The notes below the pieces were generated by a model. The model ran no database searches, had not been told where the DNA came from, and saw only the letters and a program-made list of their open reading frames with translations. Of a stretch of 64,000 nt of DNA, positions 46,712 to 57,317 are shown one piece after another. This stretch comes from Rossellomorea sp. SC111 (GTDB lineage: Bacteria; Bacillota; Bacilli; Bacillales; Bacillaceae_B): contig NZ_JANIOC010000001.1 in assembly GCF_024733565.1 (NCBI RefSeq), positions 273,184 through 337,183 of the forward strand. The letters are read 5' to 3'. The position numbers were made by a program, and so were the translations under genes. Each line of letters opens with the position of its first letter. Position 1 is the first letter of the stretch.

Positions 46712-49282
46712 TTATAGTCCACACTTCAGCTGAGCGCCGCAGTTTGTACAAGTATTGCAGCCACCCATATCTTTCACCGTACCTTTACGGCAGACCGGGC
46801 ACGTATTCCCCACTTCAGAACCTATGGTAACGTCCGTTGAACGTACGTCCTGGATCGTATCCAGTAATACGATCGGCTTTTTAGCTGTCGGAATATCATG
46901 TTGTTCCTCTTCATTCTCATCATCAAAGCTGTTTTCTTCCGCTTTAAGGGTGAGCACCTGAGAATCACGGCTTCCGTCCACATACACGGTACCACCTTTT
47001 GCTCCACCTTTATAAAGTCGTTCATATACTTTTTCTACTTGTTCTACCGTATAACCACGAGGGGCATTAACGGTTTTCGAAATGGAGCTGTCGATCCAGT
47101 TCTGGATGACGCATTGAACGTCGGCATGTGCTTGTGGAGCCAGGCTCATGGAAGAAACAAACCATTCCGGAAGATTGTCTGCATCCGCTTCGGGATTTCT
47201 CTTCAAGTAATCCTCTACAATATCAGCCTTTACTTCAATGAATTTACCGAGGCGTCCGCTTCTGTAATAAGTGAAGGAGAAATAAGGCTCAAGACCCGTC
47301 GAGACCCCGACCATCGTACCCGTAGAACCTGTTGGGGCAACCGTGAGCAGATGGGAATTCCGGATACCGTACTCTTCGATGTCATGACGTACGTCATCTG
47401 GCATTTTCTTCATAAAGCCAGTTTCCACGAATGCCTTACGCAGTGCCTTCGTTTCTTCATCGGTGCTTCCAGTCAGGAATGGGAAGCTTCCTTTTTCCTT
47501 TGATAATTCAACAGAAGCACGATAAGCGGTTGTCGCGATAACTTCAAATACTTCATCCACAAGCTTATTGCCTTCTTCAGAACCGTATTCTTTTTCGCAG
47601 TAGATCAATAAGTCGGCAAGACCCATTACGCCAAGGCCAACGCGTCGCTCACCGAGTGCCTCCTTCTTATTTTCATCAAGGAAGTATGGTGTCGCGTCGA
47701 TGACATTGTCCTGCATGCGTACACCAACTTCAACTGTCTGCTTCAATTTTTCAAAATCAACGGTTTTCGCCTCTTTGTCCGCAAATCGGGCAAGATTGAC
47801 AGCTGCCAGGTTACACACCGAATACGGTGCAAGGGGCTGCTCACCGCATGGGTTCGTAGCGACTACCTTCTGCCCATATGCTTTCGCATTCGTCATATCA
47901 TTTGCGTTATCGATGAAGAAGATCCCAGGCTCAGCAGAGTACGTTGCACACACATTGATCAGGTTCCAAAGCTCTTTCGCCTTGATCTTACGGTAGGTAC
48001 GCACTTTGTAGCCGAGCTTTTCCCACTCACGCACATCCCCTACGTTGTGCCATTCTTCATTATAGTATTTCATTTGCTCTTCATTATAGCTTTCCACATC
48101 AGGGAAGCGAAGCTCATACTCACGATCGTTTTCAACGGCTTCCATAAAGTCGCTTGTCAGGCAGACGGAGATGTTCGCGCCTGTAAGGAATTCTGAATTA
48201 TGGACGCTGTACGTCCCGCCTGTGCGCAGTTTTTCTTCTGCATTCTTAAGGATCTTCGCATCAAATCCACCATAACCGGGGATCTGTCTGTAGTTCAGGA
48301 TTCCTTGATACATCGCTTCCTCTTGCTCTGTAAGAGGGGTGAACTTCAGCTTCTCCTGAGCTGCCTTTTTAATGGTTTCATCTTCTGTATTTTCAAGAAG
48401 ATAACGCAGGATACGCGGGTTCTGCATTTTAGAAATAATGAATTCAATAATATCGGGATGCCAATCTGAAAGCATGATCATTTGTGCCCCACGTCTTGAT
48501 CCGCCCTGCTCAACTAAGTGAGTCAATTTCGCAATATCATCCAGCCAGGAAACGGAACCTGATGATTTACCATTGACACCTTTCGCTAAAGTATTCCGTG
48601 GACGAAGCGTAGATCCGTTCGTTCCGACTCCACCGCCGCGGCTCATGATCTCCATCACCTGCTTGCGGTGTTCTGAAATGCCTTCGCGGGAATCCTGTAC
48701 GAAAGGCATCACATAACAGTTGAAGTATGTTACATCCGTGCCTGCCCCCGCTCCGTAAAGCACGCGTCCTGCAGGTACAAAATGCAGGTTCACTAATTCA
48801 TGATAGAATTTTTCAAACCAAACCTGTCTCTTTTCAGGAGTTTCTTCCACATCCGCCAAGCCTGTTGCGTTACGCTTCGCAATTTGTTCATAGTAGACTT
48901 CAAGTGGTTTTTCAATGACATCGAGTGTCCTCGAGACAATCCCGGTCTCCATTTCCTCCGGTTTGTCGATGGCACTTCTGTACTCTTCTTCGATCCAGAC
49001 AGATGCTTTTTTCGTTTCCCAATCGATGCTTGAGATGTAACCCAATCCCCTTGCAGGGAACTTTGGATCTTCCTTGATGGTGAGGACCACGAAATCCCCT
49101 TCGGAAAGGGTGATCTTTTCAGTGTCTTTGAACGAATAGCGATCGATCATGACAAGACGGGATACCCCTTTGTGTGTAGTATTCATATCCGGGGTTATGG
49201 GATGTACCTGAGGAAACAATCCAATATCCTTATTTAATCTTTCGGTGTTTAATTTCATCGTGTTTTTCGACGCAACAGTCAT
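46712..49282 (-). CDS. nrdJ: Adenosylcobalamin-dependent (class II) ribonucleotide reductase
   Basis: An 856-residue class II reductase that makes deoxyribonucleotides using a B12 radical, without oxygen. The active-site loop is NPCGEQPLAPYSVCNL, with other reductase segments PTGSTGTMVGVSTGLEP and RRVGLGVMGLADLL. The C-terminus has a zinc-ribbon-like CPVCRKG...CNTCTNCGAQLKCGL with redox cysteines. It is monocistronic, with two NrdR boxes upstream. B12 use is shared with MutAB at the left end. Confidence 0.95.
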   Translation of the reverse strand: MTVASKNTMKLNTERLNKDIGLFPQVHPITPDMNTTHKGVSRLVMIDRYSFKDTEKITLSEGDFVVLTIKEDPKFPARGLGYISSIDWETKKASVWIEEEYRSAIDKPEEMETGIVSRTLDVIEKPLEVYYEQIAKRNATGLADVEETPEKRQVWFEKFYHELVNLHFVPAGRVLYGAGAGTDVTYFNCYVMPFVQDSREGISEHRKQVMEIMSRGGGVGTNGSTLRPRNTLAKGVNGKSSGSVSWLDDIAKLTHLVEQGGSRRGAQMIMLSDWHPDIIEFIISKMQNPRILRYLLENTEDETIKKAAQEKLKFTPLTEQEEAMYQGILNYRQIPGYGGFDAKILKNAEEKLRTGGTYSVHNSEFLTGANISVCLTSDFMEAVENDREYELRFPDVESYNEEQMKYYNEEWHNVGDVREWEKLGYKVRTYRKIKAKELWNLINVCATYSAEPGIFFIDNANDMTNAKAYGQKVVATNPCGEQPLAPYSVCNLAAVNLARFADKEAKTVDFEKLKQTVEVGVRMQDNVIDATPYFLDENKKEALGERRVGLGVMGLADLLIYCEKEYGSEEGNKLVDEVFEVIATTAYRASVELSKEKGSFPFLTGSTDEETKALRKAFVETGFMKKMPDDVRHDIEEYGIRNSHLLTVAPTGSTGTMVGVSTGLEPYFSFTYYRSGRLGKFIEVKADIVEDYLKRNPEADADNLPEWFVSSMSLAPQAHADVQCVIQNWIDSSISKTVNAPRGYTVEQVEKVYERLYKGGAKGGTVYVDGSRDSQVLTLKAEENSFDDENEEEQHDIPTAKKPIVLLDTIQDVRSTDVTIGSEVGNTCPVCRKGTVKDMGGCNTCTNCGAQLKCGL

Positions 49283-49386
49283 AAAGACAACTCCTTCTAT
49301 CTCAAATGTTTCAGTTTCTGTTTATTCGCTGATGTTTTATATCAAATATTAAGATATCATAGCCATTCTGGAAAAGCAATAAATAA

Positions 49387-49402
49387 ACACAACATATTGT
49401 GT
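49387..49402. promoter_or_regulatory. NrdR box 1 upstream of nrdJ
   Basis: ACACAACATATTGTGT is a near-perfect palindrome matching the NrdR box consensus (acaCwAtATaTwGtgt), about 105 bases before nrdJ. Confidence 0.85.
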
Positions 49403-49419
49403 ACGAAAAATTATTCGAC

Positions 49420-49435
49420 ACACCATATATTGTGT
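49420..49435. promoter_or_regulatory. NrdR box 2 upstream of nrdJ
   Basis: ACACCATATATTGTGT is a second NrdR-type palindrome whose centre is 33 bases (about three helical turns) from that of box 1, the usual paired arrangement. NrdR with bound nucleotide would repress nrdJ. Confidence 0.85.
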
Positions 49436-49590
49436 TTCAGGTCAATAGGTCATTTGTTTGTCAAACGGTTAATATGCCAATAAAAATAGAAAACGGGAGA
49501 AAAGAATAGAAAATCATATATTAATCCATCCATTTCTATTAATTTAGAACTTGATATAACATAAAGCACCGCAATCGTTGGTAAAATAGG

Positions 49591-49618
49591 AAAAAAGCGA
49601 CAAGCATCGCTTTTTTTC
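49591..49618 (-). terminator. Terminator of lipM
   Basis: AAAAAGCGA pairs with TCGCTTTTT around a short loop, with T-runs on both sides, just after the lipM stop. Confidence 0.85.
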
Positions 49619-49630
49619 TACAAAAAATTT

Positions 49631-50467
49631 TTAACGTTTAAAGTTCCACTCATCAGATTCGTATCGGGATTCGGCAAGATCCACAACATATTGTGTTTCC
49701 TCTCCAGACAGCTCATAAGGCTCAAGATGGATGTTCAATCCTTCCTCAAATCCTTTTTTGAATGCTTTCTTCGCCATATCCATCGTGACCGGTACTGAAC
49801 TGATTTCATTCATCGCAACTGCCTTGCTTTTAAATGCCCGCTGCATACGCTCTTTCACCCTGTCGGAGGGGTATTTGAACAAGCTGAACAGTTTATCCTC
49901 GTCAAGATCTAAAAGAATCGATCCGTGCTGAAGGATGACACCTTTTTGCCTGGTCTGAGCGCTTCCTGCCACTTTTCTTCCTTCAACGACAAGCTCATAC
50001 CAGCTCGGTGCATCAAAGCAAACCGCTGAACGAGGATTTTTTAATCCTTCCCGTTCTTCAGCCGTTCTCGGTACAGCAAAGTAGGCTTCTAGACCAAGAC
50101 CTTGAAATCCCTTCAGGATCCCTTCGGAAATGACACGGTACGCTTCTGTGACGGTCTTCGGCATTTCAGGGTGTTCTTCTGAAACGATGACGCTGTAGGT
50201 CAATTCATGTTCATGGAGGACCCCTCTGCCTCCCGTCGGCCGTCTCACAAAACCTAGCCCATGTTCTTTAACGGCGTCAAGATCGATTTCCTTTTCAACT
50301 TTTTGAAAATAACCAATGGAAAGTGTCGCTGGGTCCCACCCGTAAAACCGGATCGTAGGAGGAATCTTCCCTTCACTGTGCCAATCAAGCAATGCCTCAT
50401 CAAGGGCCATATTATAAGAGGGAGAACAATTCCCGGAGTCAATGAATCTCCACGTTTCCTTTTTCAT
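49631..50467 (-). CDS. lipM: Octanoyl-[acyl carrier protein]:GcvH octanoyltransferase
   Basis: A 278-residue biotin/lipoate ligase-fold protein that moves octanoate from ACP to GcvH at the start of lipoate assembly. [20 protein letters not shown] is the substrate loop, the catalytic Cys is in [13 protein letters not shown] and the Lys in [14 protein letters not shown]. Lipoyl groups are needed by BkdB and by the glycine cleavage H protein. It is convergent with nothing, being divergent from yqhL. Confidence 0.93.
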   Translation of the reverse strand: MKKETWRFIDSGNCSPSYNMALDEALLDWHSEGKIPPTIRFYGWDPATLSIGYFQKVEKEIDLDAVKEHGLGFVRRPTGGRGVLHEHELTYSVIVSEEHPEMPKTVTEAYRVISEGILKGFQGLGLEAYFAVPRTAEEREGLKNPRSAVCFDAPSWYELVVEGRKVAGSAQTRQKGVILQHGSILLDLDEDKLFSLFKYPSDRVKERMQRAFKSKAVAMNEISSVPVTMDMAKKAFKKGFEEGLNIHLEPYELSGEETQYVVDLAESRYESDEWNFKR

Positions 50468-50674
50468 GCAGCATACCTCATTTACGTCTTCTATTTAATA
50501 TTGTTATGTAAAAGTTCATCTTCATTCAAGTCCGTTACTAGTCTATCAAACCCAAGCGAAAAAACAAAGAAAAACAGATTGGAAAGTGTTTGCTATAAAA
50601 TAATAAATTTGTTTTGATTCTTACGCACTTCATGAATATAATAGAAGGTAGTGCATTTGTAGAAAGGAGCATGA

Positions 50675-51061
50675 ATGATGGAAGGATTATATATTCTTTT
50701 AGTCGTACTTGGTGGAATCATCATCTATTCACTTTTTACGTTCTTCTATCAAAAGAGAATCGTGAATACATTGAATGAGGAAGAATTTCGAGCGGGATAT
50801 CGTAAAGCTCAATTGATAGATGTTCGTGAAGCGAATGAATTTGAAAACGGTCACGTCCTCGGTGCACGGAATATCCCATTGTCACAGATTAAAATGAGAC
50901 AAAAGGAAATCCGCTCGGATCAACCTGTATACCTTTATTGCCAAAGCGGACTCCGCAGCGGAAGAGCAGCTCAAATGCTACACAAAAAAGGCTACCGCAA
51001 TCTTCACCAGCTACAGGGCGGATTCAAAAAGTGGACAGGGAAAGTAAAGCATAAAAAATAA
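50675..51061 (+). CDS. yqhL: Membrane-anchored rhodanese-like protein YqhL
   Basis: A 128-residue protein with one N-terminal transmembrane helix (LYILLVVLGGIIIYSLFTFF) and a rhodanese domain whose active-site Cys is in YCQSGLRSGRAA; LIDVREANEFENGHV is conserved. It may be a sulfur carrier at the membrane. AAAGGAG precedes two adjacent ATGs (50675, 50678). Confidence 0.92.
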   Translation: MMEGLYILLVVLGGIIIYSLFTFFYQKRIVNTLNEEEFRAGYRKAQLIDVREANEFENGHVLGARNIPLSQIKMRQKEIRSDQPVYLYCQSGLRSGRAAQMLHKKGYRNLHQLQGGFKKWTGKVKHKK

Positions 51062-51070
51062 TAATGTAGA

Positions 51071-51097
51071 GGGATCGCCTTGGTGCGGTCCTTTTTT
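51071..51097 (+). terminator. Terminator of yqhL
   Basis: GGATCGC pairs with GCGGTCC (one G-U) and is followed by six T residues, ten bases after the stop. Confidence 0.8.
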
Positions 51098-51195
51098 GAT
51101 GGGCTGGAATTTTTGATTTTCCGGCTGGATTATCATTCTGTTTCGGCCGGATTCCCTATGACAAGCACCACTTATTGAAGGTCCGTCCCTCAACT

Positions 51196-51229
51196 AAAAG
51201 CCCTGCAGAGATTTTCCTGCAGGGCTTTG
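51196..51229 (-). terminator. Terminator of the gcv operon
   Basis: AAAGCCCTGCAG pairs perfectly with CTGCAGGGCTTT, followed on the minus strand by T and A, soon after the gcvPB stop. Confidence 0.85.
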
Positions 51230-51243
51230 GATTTAAAAGATGT

Positions 51244-52707
51244 TTAGCTCTCTTTTGTATAACGCAGCACCGGTTTTCTTGCTGCCAATGTTTCATCCAT
51301 ACGCTTCACGATGGTTGTGTGAGGGGCTTCCTGGACGATTTCCGGTGTTTCTTCTGCTTCTTTGGCAATTTGGATCATGGCATCAATGAAGGAATCGAGG
51401 GTTTCTTTGGACTCTGTTTCCGTCGGTTCAATCATCATGCACTCTTCCACGTTTAATGGGAAGTAGATCGTTGGTGGATGATATCCGAAGTCCAGTAGTC
51501 GCTTCGCTATATCCAATGTACGTACGCCCAGCTTCTTCTGACGTTTCCCGCTGATGACGAATTCATGCTTACAATGACGATCGTAAGGAAGGTCAAAATG
51601 TGGAGCCAGTCGGCGCATCATGTAATTGGCATTCAGGACCGCGTTTTCCGTCACGGCTCTAAGACCGTCCGGCCCCATCGTCCTGATGTACGTATACGCA
51701 CGGACATTAATTCCAAAGTTTCCGTAGTAAGGTTTTACCCGGCCGATGGAATCAGGTCTGTTGTAATCGAATTCGAAAATGTCACCATTTTTCACAAGAA
51801 CCGGTTTAGGAAGATATTTAATCAAGTCTTCCTTCACACCGACAGGACCGCTTCCAGGGCCACCGCCTCCATGAGGGCCTGTGAAGGTCTTATGGAGATT
51901 TAAATGCACGACGTCAAATCCCATATCCCCCGGCCTTGCTTTTGACAGGACCGCATTCAGGTTGGCACCGTCATAATACAGCTTTCCGCCAGCTTCATGG
52001 ATGATGGAAGCCATTTCCAAGATGTTCTCTTCGAATAAACCAAGGGTGTTCGGGTTTGTCAGCATCAGCGCAGCCGTATCGTCCCCGACTACACGCTTCA
52101 AGTCTTCTAAATCGACGAGACCATTTTCGTTTGACTTCACCGTAACCGTTTCAAAGCCGGCAACCGTTGCACTGGCAGGGTTCGTTCCATGAGCTGAATC
52201 GGGTACGATGACCTTCGTACGGTGCGTATCACCGTTCGCTTCATGATAAGCGCGGATCATCATAAGCCCGGTCCATTCGCCATGTGCCCCTGCAGCAGGT
52301 TGAAGGGTGACTTCATCCATTCCGGTGATTTCTTTCAAATGCTCCTGCAGGTCATACATCAGTTCAAGTGCACCTTGAACACTTTCTGCTTCCTGTAGCG
52401 GGTTGATATGGGCGAATCCATTCAAGCGTGCAACGTTTTCGTTCACTTTAGGATTGTACTTCATCGTACAGGACCCAAGTGGATAGAAACCAGAGTCCAC
52501 ACCGTGATTACGTTTGGATAAGGCCGTATAATGGCGCATGATATCGAGTTCCGAGACCTCCGGGAGCTCCGGTGCTTCTGTGCGGATGTAACTGGATGGA
52601 ATGAGCTCGGATAAATCTACCTGAGGTACATCCATTTCAGGTAAGCTGTAACCAATTCTGCCTTCTTTTGATAATTCAAAAATAAGAGGTTGATCTTGCT
52701 TATTCAT
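51244..52707 (-). CDS. gcvPB: Glycine dehydrogenase (decarboxylating) subunit 2
   Basis: A 487-residue PLP-binding half of the split glycine decarboxylase (P protein). The PLP lysine lies in [29 protein letters not shown] and [13 protein letters not shown] are typical. The ATG at 52707 has GGGGGAT upstream and overlaps the gcvPA stop by eight bases. It is the last gene of the glycine cleavage operon; gcvH is elsewhere. Confidence 0.95.
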   Translation of the reverse strand: MNKQDQPLIFELSKEGRIGYSLPEMDVPQVDLSELIPSSYIRTEAPELPEVSELDIMRHYTALSKRNHGVDSGFYPLGSCTMKYNPKVNENVARLNGFAHINPLQEAESVQGALELMYDLQEHLKEITGMDEVTLQPAAGAHGEWTGLMMIRAYHEANGDTHRTKVIVPDSAHGTNPASATVAGFETVTVKSNENGLVDLEDLKRVVGDDTAALMLTNPNTLGLFEENILEMASIIHEAGGKLYYDGANLNAVLSKARPGDMGFDVVHLNLHKTFTGPHGGGGPGSGPVGVKEDLIKYLPKPVLVKNGDIFEFDYNRPDSIGRVKPYYGNFGINVRAYTYIRTMGPDGLRAVTENAVLNANYMMRRLAPHFDLPYDRHCKHEFVISGKRQKKLGVRTLDIAKRLLDFGYHPPTIYFPLNVEECMMIEPTETESKETLDSFIDAMIQIAKEAEETPEIVQEAPHTTIVKRMDETLAARKPVLRYTKES

Positions 52708-54046
52708 GACAATCCCCCAATTCTGCTGCGAATGCGTCGATTTCATCTTTGCTGCGAAGTTCGGTGACAGCCACGAGCATATGCTGCGTTAAGCTATCAT
52801 CCATAAGTCCAAGGTCATATCCACCAATCATGTCTTTTTCAAGTAGCTTGTGATTGATTTCTTTGACCGGCATATCTACTTTTATGACAAACTCATTGAA
52901 CGATGGTCCTTCAAACGCGACGGAGAATCCTTTCGCTTTCAAGGCTTCTTTGGCGTAATGAGCTTTTTGGATATTTTGAATGGCCATTTCTTTGACGCCC
53001 TGTTTTCCGAGTGCCGTCATCGCGACGGACGCAGCGAGTGCATTCAATGCCTGATTGGAACAGATATTCGATGTCGCTTTGTCACGACGGATATGCTGCT
53101 CACGGGCTTGCAGGGTCAACACGAACCCGCGGATACCGTCTTCGTCGACGGTTTGACCGACCAAACGGCCTGGCACTTTACGCATAAGCTTCTTATTCAC
53201 GGCAAAGTATCCACAGTGAGGTCCGCCAAAAGCACTTGGTATACCAAATGGTTGGGCATCACCAATGACAATATCGGCACCTAATTGTCCAGGAGGTGTA
53301 AGCGCTCCAAGGGCAAGAGGATTGGACGAAACGACAAACATTGCTTTTTCGGCATGTGCCACTTCTTCGATCGCTTTCAGCTCTTCCACCCGGCCGAAGA
53401 AATTAGGATATTGAACGATGACCGCTGCAATATCAGAGCTCATTAACTTCTTGAGTTCTTCCACGTCCGTTACACCATCATTGTGCGGTATTTCTACCAC
53501 TTCGATGTATTGACCTTTAGCATATGACCTGAGGACATCACGTGATTCAGGATGCACTGTGTTTGAAACCAGGACCTTTTTCCGACGGGTCTGACCTGCA
53601 CTCAGCATAGCCGCCTCTGCAAGAGCCGTTCCTCCATCGTACATGGAAGAGTTGGCTACATCCATGCCTGTCAGCTCACAAATCATCGTTTGAAATTCAA
53701 AAATGGCTTGAAGCTCTCCTTGGGAGATTTCAGGTTGGTATGGTGTATACGCTGTATAAAACTCTGAACGTGATAATACATGGTCCACGATGATCGGCAT
53801 ATAGTGGTCATATACTCCAGCCCCTAAAAAGGATGTATGACTTTTTAAATCAGCATTCTTCGCTGCCATTTTTGTGAGTTCTTTTACCAATTCCGTTTCT
53901 GACTTCGCTTCTTTGATTTTGTAATCCCCTTTGAAACGAACCTGTTCAGGAATATCTTCAAATAGATCGTTAACGCTGTCTACTCCTATTTGTTCTAACA
54001 TTTCCCTTTGATCTTGCTCTGTCATCGGTAAATAACGATGCTTCAT
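52700..54046 (-). CDS. gcvPA: Glycine dehydrogenase (decarboxylating) subunit 1
   Basis: A 448-residue partner of Gcv[36 protein letters not shown] and the segment [16 protein letters not shown] are family hallmarks. The ATG at 54046 gives the usual MKHRYLP start; an ATG nine bases upstream is too near the GGGGAGG site. It follows gcvT by 16 bases. Confidence 0.95.
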   Translation of the reverse strand: MKHRYLPMTEQDQREMLEQIGVDSVNDLFEDIPEQVRFKGDYKIKEAKSETELVKELTKMAAKNADLKSHTSFLGAGVYDHYMPIIVDHVLSRSEFYTAYTPYQPEISQGELQAIFEFQTMICELTGMDVANSSMYDGGTALAEAAMLSAGQTRRKKVLVSNTVHPESRDVLRSYAKGQYIEVVEIPHNDGVTDVEELKKLMSSDIAAVIVQYPNFFGRVEELKAIEEVAHAEKAMFVVSSNPLALGALTPPGQLGADIVIGDAQPFGIPSAFGGPHCGYFAVNKKLMRKVPGRLVGQTVDEDGIRGFVLTLQAREQHIRRDKATSNICSNQALNALAASVAMTALGKQGVKEMAIQNIQKAHYAKEALKAKGFSVAFEGPSFNEFVIKVDMPVKEINHKLLEKDMIGGYDLGLMDDSLTQHMLVAVTELRSKDEIDAFAAELGDCHE

Positions 54047-54062
54047 GACCGTCATTCCTCCC

Positions 54063-55169
54063 CTATTTCTTTGGTCTTTTATAAAAAGGTGTTGCTACCA
54101 CTTTTGCATTTAACTTTTTCCCTCTGATTTCCACCAGTACTTCTGTATCCAAAGCAGTAAACTTTTTATTCAAGAGGGCGAGTCCTACATTTTTCTTTAA
54201 CGTTGGAGATTGTGTACCCGTGGTGACTTCACCTATTTCTTCTTCTCCGGAAAATACTTTATAACCATGACGCGGAATGCCGCGATCAATCATTTCAATC
54301 CCGACGATTTTTCGATTGGCACCTTCTTCTTTTTGGTGTTTCAGCACTTCCTGACCGATAAATGGAACTTCTTTATTCACTTTTACAGCGAACCCGATTC
54401 CTGCTTCAATCGGCGTGATGGATTGAGACAATTCTTGCCCATAAAGTGCAAGATTCGCTTCGAAACGTAAAGTATCGCGTGCACCCAGTCCGCACGGAAG
54501 GACTCCCTGCTCTTTACCTTCTGCAAGGATCTTCTTCCAGATCGCCGCTGCATCCCCTGCCGCACAATAGATTTCAAACCCATCTTCACCTGTATAGCCG
54601 GTACGGGAAACGAGTGCATGTTTGCCATTTATATTCACTTCAGTCTGGAATTTAAAAAATCCGATATCGCTCAATGTATGTTCATTGGTGATCTTTTGCA
54701 GTACTTCTTCAGCAAGTGGACCTTGAAGTGCCAATTGCGCCATATGTTCTGAGATATTGTTGATTTCAACGCCACCTGTTTCATGTTCTTTCAACCACTG
54801 AAAATCTTTATCTATATTTGCTGCATTTACAACAAGCAAGTAATCATTGTCTTTTATTTTATATACAAGTAAATCATCGACCGTCCCACCGTTTTCGTAG
54901 CACATAGCCGTATACTGTGCGCCTCCGTCTTGTACTTTGGAGACATCGTTTGTCATCATTTTCTGTAAGTAGTCTAAAGCCCCTTCACCCTTCACTTCAA
55001 TTTCTCCCATATGAGAAACATCGAATAGCCCTGCCCGGGTTCGTACCGCTTCATGTTCTTCTTTAATGCTTGAGAATTGCACTGGTAAAGCCCAGCCACC
55101 GAAGTCGATGGTCTTTCCTCCATACTCTTTGTACACTTCGTATAAAGGTGTTTGTTTTAACTCTGACAT
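54063..55169 (-). CDS. gcvT: Glycine cleavage system aminomethyltransferase (T protein)
   Basis: A 368-residue tetrahydrofolate-dependent enzyme that releases ammonia and forms methylene-THF from the H-protein intermediate. [27 protein letters not shown] and [20 protein letters not shown] are diagnostic. The ATG at 55169 follows AAGGGGG by seven bases. It is the first gene behind the glycine riboswitch. Confidence 0.96.
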   Translation of the reverse strand: MSELKQTPLYEVYKEYGGKTIDFGGWALPVQFSSIKEEHEAVRTRAGLFDVSHMGEIEVKGEGALDYLQKMMTNDVSKVQDGGAQYTAMCYENGGTVDDLLVYKIKDNDYLLVVNAANIDKDFQWLKEHETGGVEINNISEHMAQLALQGPLAEEVLQKITNEHTLSDIGFFKFQTEVNINGKHALVSRTGYTGEDGFEIYCAAGDAAAIWKKILAEGKEQGVLPCGLGARDTLRFEANLALYGQELSQSITPIEAGIGFAVKVNKEVPFIGQEVLKHQKEEGANRKIVGIEMIDRGIPRHGYKVFSGEEEIGEVTTGTQSPTLKKNVGLALLNKKFTALDTEVLVEIRGKKLNAKVVATPFYKRPKK

Positions 55170-55224
55170 GACTTTTCCCCCTTTAAATTCCTTGCTTGCA
55201 TAATCCTTAACCAAGTTTTATCCC

Positions 55225-55440
55225 ATGAAAAAAGGACAGAAAAACCCCTTTTCATAAAGAAGTTTTCTCTGTCCTTGCACCTGAAAGTTTACCGAAGAAC
55301 GGCTTTCCCCTTTGGTGGTTTCCGGGTGTCGGAAACACTCTCCAGAGTTGCGTCCAACAAGAGTCTTTTTGCCTGAGAGATTCACACATTAACGTGCTTG
55401 CTCCTTCGGCGCTGTCTGCACAGTCTCTCCCCTTGTTATC
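55225..55440 (-). promoter_or_regulatory. Tandem glycine riboswitch with expression-platform terminator
   Basis: On the minus strand two glycine aptamers lie in tandem: the first with GGGGAGAGACTGT, GCGCCGAAGGAGCAA and CTCTCAGGCAAAAAGACTC, the second with CTCTGGAGAG, CACCAAAGGGG and TTTCAGGTGCAAGGACAGAG. The second aptamer's 3' end (GGACAGA) can instead pair with TCTGTCC of a terminator hairpin followed by a T-run at about 55225-55276. Glycine binding should block the terminator and turn on gcvT-gcvPA-gcvPB. Confidence 0.95.
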
Positions 55441-55464
55441 ATTCGCCAATATTCCTTGAAACAA
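55436..55464 (-). promoter_or_regulatory. Probable sigma-A promoter of the gcv operon
   Basis: TTGTTT (55459-55464) and TGATAA (55436-55441) on the minus strand are 17 bases apart, placing the transcript start at the first base of the riboswitch. Confidence 0.5.
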
Positions 55465-55616
55465 TTGGTCATACTAGAAATATACAGAAGAAATGTTGTA
55501 AATGTGAATGTTCGGATTTTCGAGTTTTTCTAACAATTGAAAATCTATTTTCATCCTACCATTAAATACGAGTTTTGAGCAATCATTTTTATAAGAATTA
55601 AGGAGATGTTTTTCAG

Positions 55617-57317
55617 ATGAATGTTGAAGTTATATTTGATGAAGAGTGGGGAGAAGGTCTTGAAAATTTAATCGAAAACGATGGACCATGGGGGAACTGG
55701 GAACTTTATAAGCTCGCCATCGAATTCGAGCACCATCTCGCAATTCCGAACTTTGAAGGCCTGCAGGCTCCAAAACATTTGGCAAATGTCACCCCGCTCC
55801 CTCATCAGTTGGAAGCAGCGAAACAGGTTGTGGAAACGATGAATGGAAAAGCCATCCTTGCAGATGAAGTCGGACTCGGGAAGACAATCGAGGCAGGCTT
55901 GATATTAAAAGAGTACATGATTAGGGGATTAGTAAAAAAAGTATTGATACTTGTTCCCGCTTCACTCGTTTCGCAATGGGCATATGAATTAAACAGTAAG
56001 TTCTTCATACCCGCTGTGCCCCAGCGAAAGAGCTATGTGTGGGATCAATGTGACATCGTGGTTTCTTCCATGGACACAGCGAAAAGAAGTCCTCACCGGG
56101 AAAAAGTCTATGAGCAGGATTATGACTTGGTAATCATAGATGAAGCTCACAAACTGAAAAATCACAAAACAAAAAACTATGAGTTTGTGCAGAATCTAAA
56201 GAAAAAGTTCTGCCTGCTTTTGACTGCAACCCCCATCCAAAATCGTGTAGAAGAAATCTTTCATCTTGTATCCTTATTGAAACCCGGTCATCTGGGGAAT
56301 GAGTCAGGATTTACAGACAGATATAAAAAAGGGGATCGTTCGCTTCAGGAGGATGAACATCTAAAAAGCCTCATAAACAAAGTGATGATTCGTAACAGAC
56401 GTGGTGATACAGGAATCGAATGGACGAAGCGGCATGTGAAGACGGTGTTGATCGATTTCAATGAAGCCGAAAGGGACTTGTATAACAGTATCGACTTGCT
56501 CAGGGGGAGATATGATGACTGGGCCAATTCAAGCTCCTTCTCCCTTTTGACTCTACAAAGAGAAGCATGCAGCTCACGTGAGGCTGTTTTTTACACCTTG
56601 AAGAATATGCTTGAAAAGAAGGACTCCCCTACACCAGCCTTCCAACAGATAATTGGGACACTGATGAAAAAAGTAGAAAATGTCACGATGAACTCCAAAG
56701 CTCAGAAAGCATTGGAAATCGTACAATCCATTAATGATAAAGTGATCATTTTTACCGAATACCGGGCCACACAGCTCTATCTTCAATGGTTTTTGAAACA
56801 GCATGGAATCAGTTCAGTCCCATTCAGGGGTGGATTTAAACGGGGGAAAAAAGACTGGATGCGTGAATTATTCCAGAAACATGCACAAGTGCTGATCGCC
56901 ACCGAAGCCGGCGGGGAAGGAATCAACCTTCAATTCTGCCATCACGTGATCAATTTCGACCTTCCCTGGAATCCTATGAGGCTTGAACAACGAATAGGTC
57001 GTGTGCACCGCCTCGGCCAGACAGAAGATGTTCATATCTATAACTTTGCAACTAAGAACACTGTTGAAGAACATATCCTGAAGCTTTTGTATGAAAAGAT
57101 CAATCTTTTTGAGCGGGTGATCGGTCAATTGGACGAAATCCTGACCCGTCTGGATTTCAGGGATTTTGAAGAGCATGTGACTGACATCCTCTCCTCCTCC
57201 CGTACTGAGGGGGAACTGAAGATCAAAATGGAAAATTTGACGAGTATGATTCAATTCGCGGAACAATTAAAGGAGGAGAAATCAAATGCAGCAACACGAA
57301 ATTCATCGATTTCTTGA
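55617..57317 (+). CDS. yqhH: SNF2-family DNA/RNA helicase-like ATPase (YqhH)
   Basis: A 566-residue superfamily 2 ATPase. Motif I is DEVGLGKTIEAGLILKEY, motif II VIIDEAHKLKNH, motif III LTATPIQNR, and the C-terminal lobe has TEAGGEGINLQFCHHVINFD and QRIGRVHRLGQT. This is the SNF2/RapA type. It carries no extra DNA-binding domain. It overlaps yqhG by 32 bases, so the two likely act together; the function is unknown. Divergent from the gcv operon. AAGGAG precedes the ATG. Confidence 0.92.
   Translation: MNVEVIFDEEWGEGLENLIENDGPWGNWELYKLAIEFEHHLAIPNFEGLQAPKHLANVTPLPHQLEAAKQVVETMNGKAILADEVGLGKTIEAGLILKEYMIRGLVKKVLILVPASLVSQWAYELNSKFFIPAVPQRKSYVWDQCDIVVSSMDTAKRSPHREKVYEQDYDLVIIDEAHKLKNHKTKNYEFVQNLKKKFCLLLTATPIQNRVEEIFHLVSLLKPGHLGNESGFTDRYKKGDRSLQEDEHLKSLINKVMIRNRRGDTGIEWTKRHVKTVLIDFNEAERDLYNSIDLLRGRYDDWANSSSFSLLTLQREACSSREAVFYTLKNMLEKKDSPTPAFQQIIGTLMKKVENVTMNSKAQKALEIVQSINDKVIIFTEYRATQLYLQWFLKQHGISSVPFRGGFKRGKKDWMRELFQKHAQVLIATEAGGEGINLQFCHHVINFDLPWNPMRLEQRIGRVHRLGQTEDVHIYNFATKNTVEEHILKLLYEKINLFERVIGQLDEILTRLDFRDFEEHVTDILSSSRTEGELKIKMENLTSMIQFAEQLKEEKSNAATRNSSIS

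Noticed and set aside
49283..49386. Cobalamin riboswitch before nrdJ
   Set aside because: No B12-box or the long conserved aptamer is seen in the 308-base upstream region; NrdR boxes explain the regulation.
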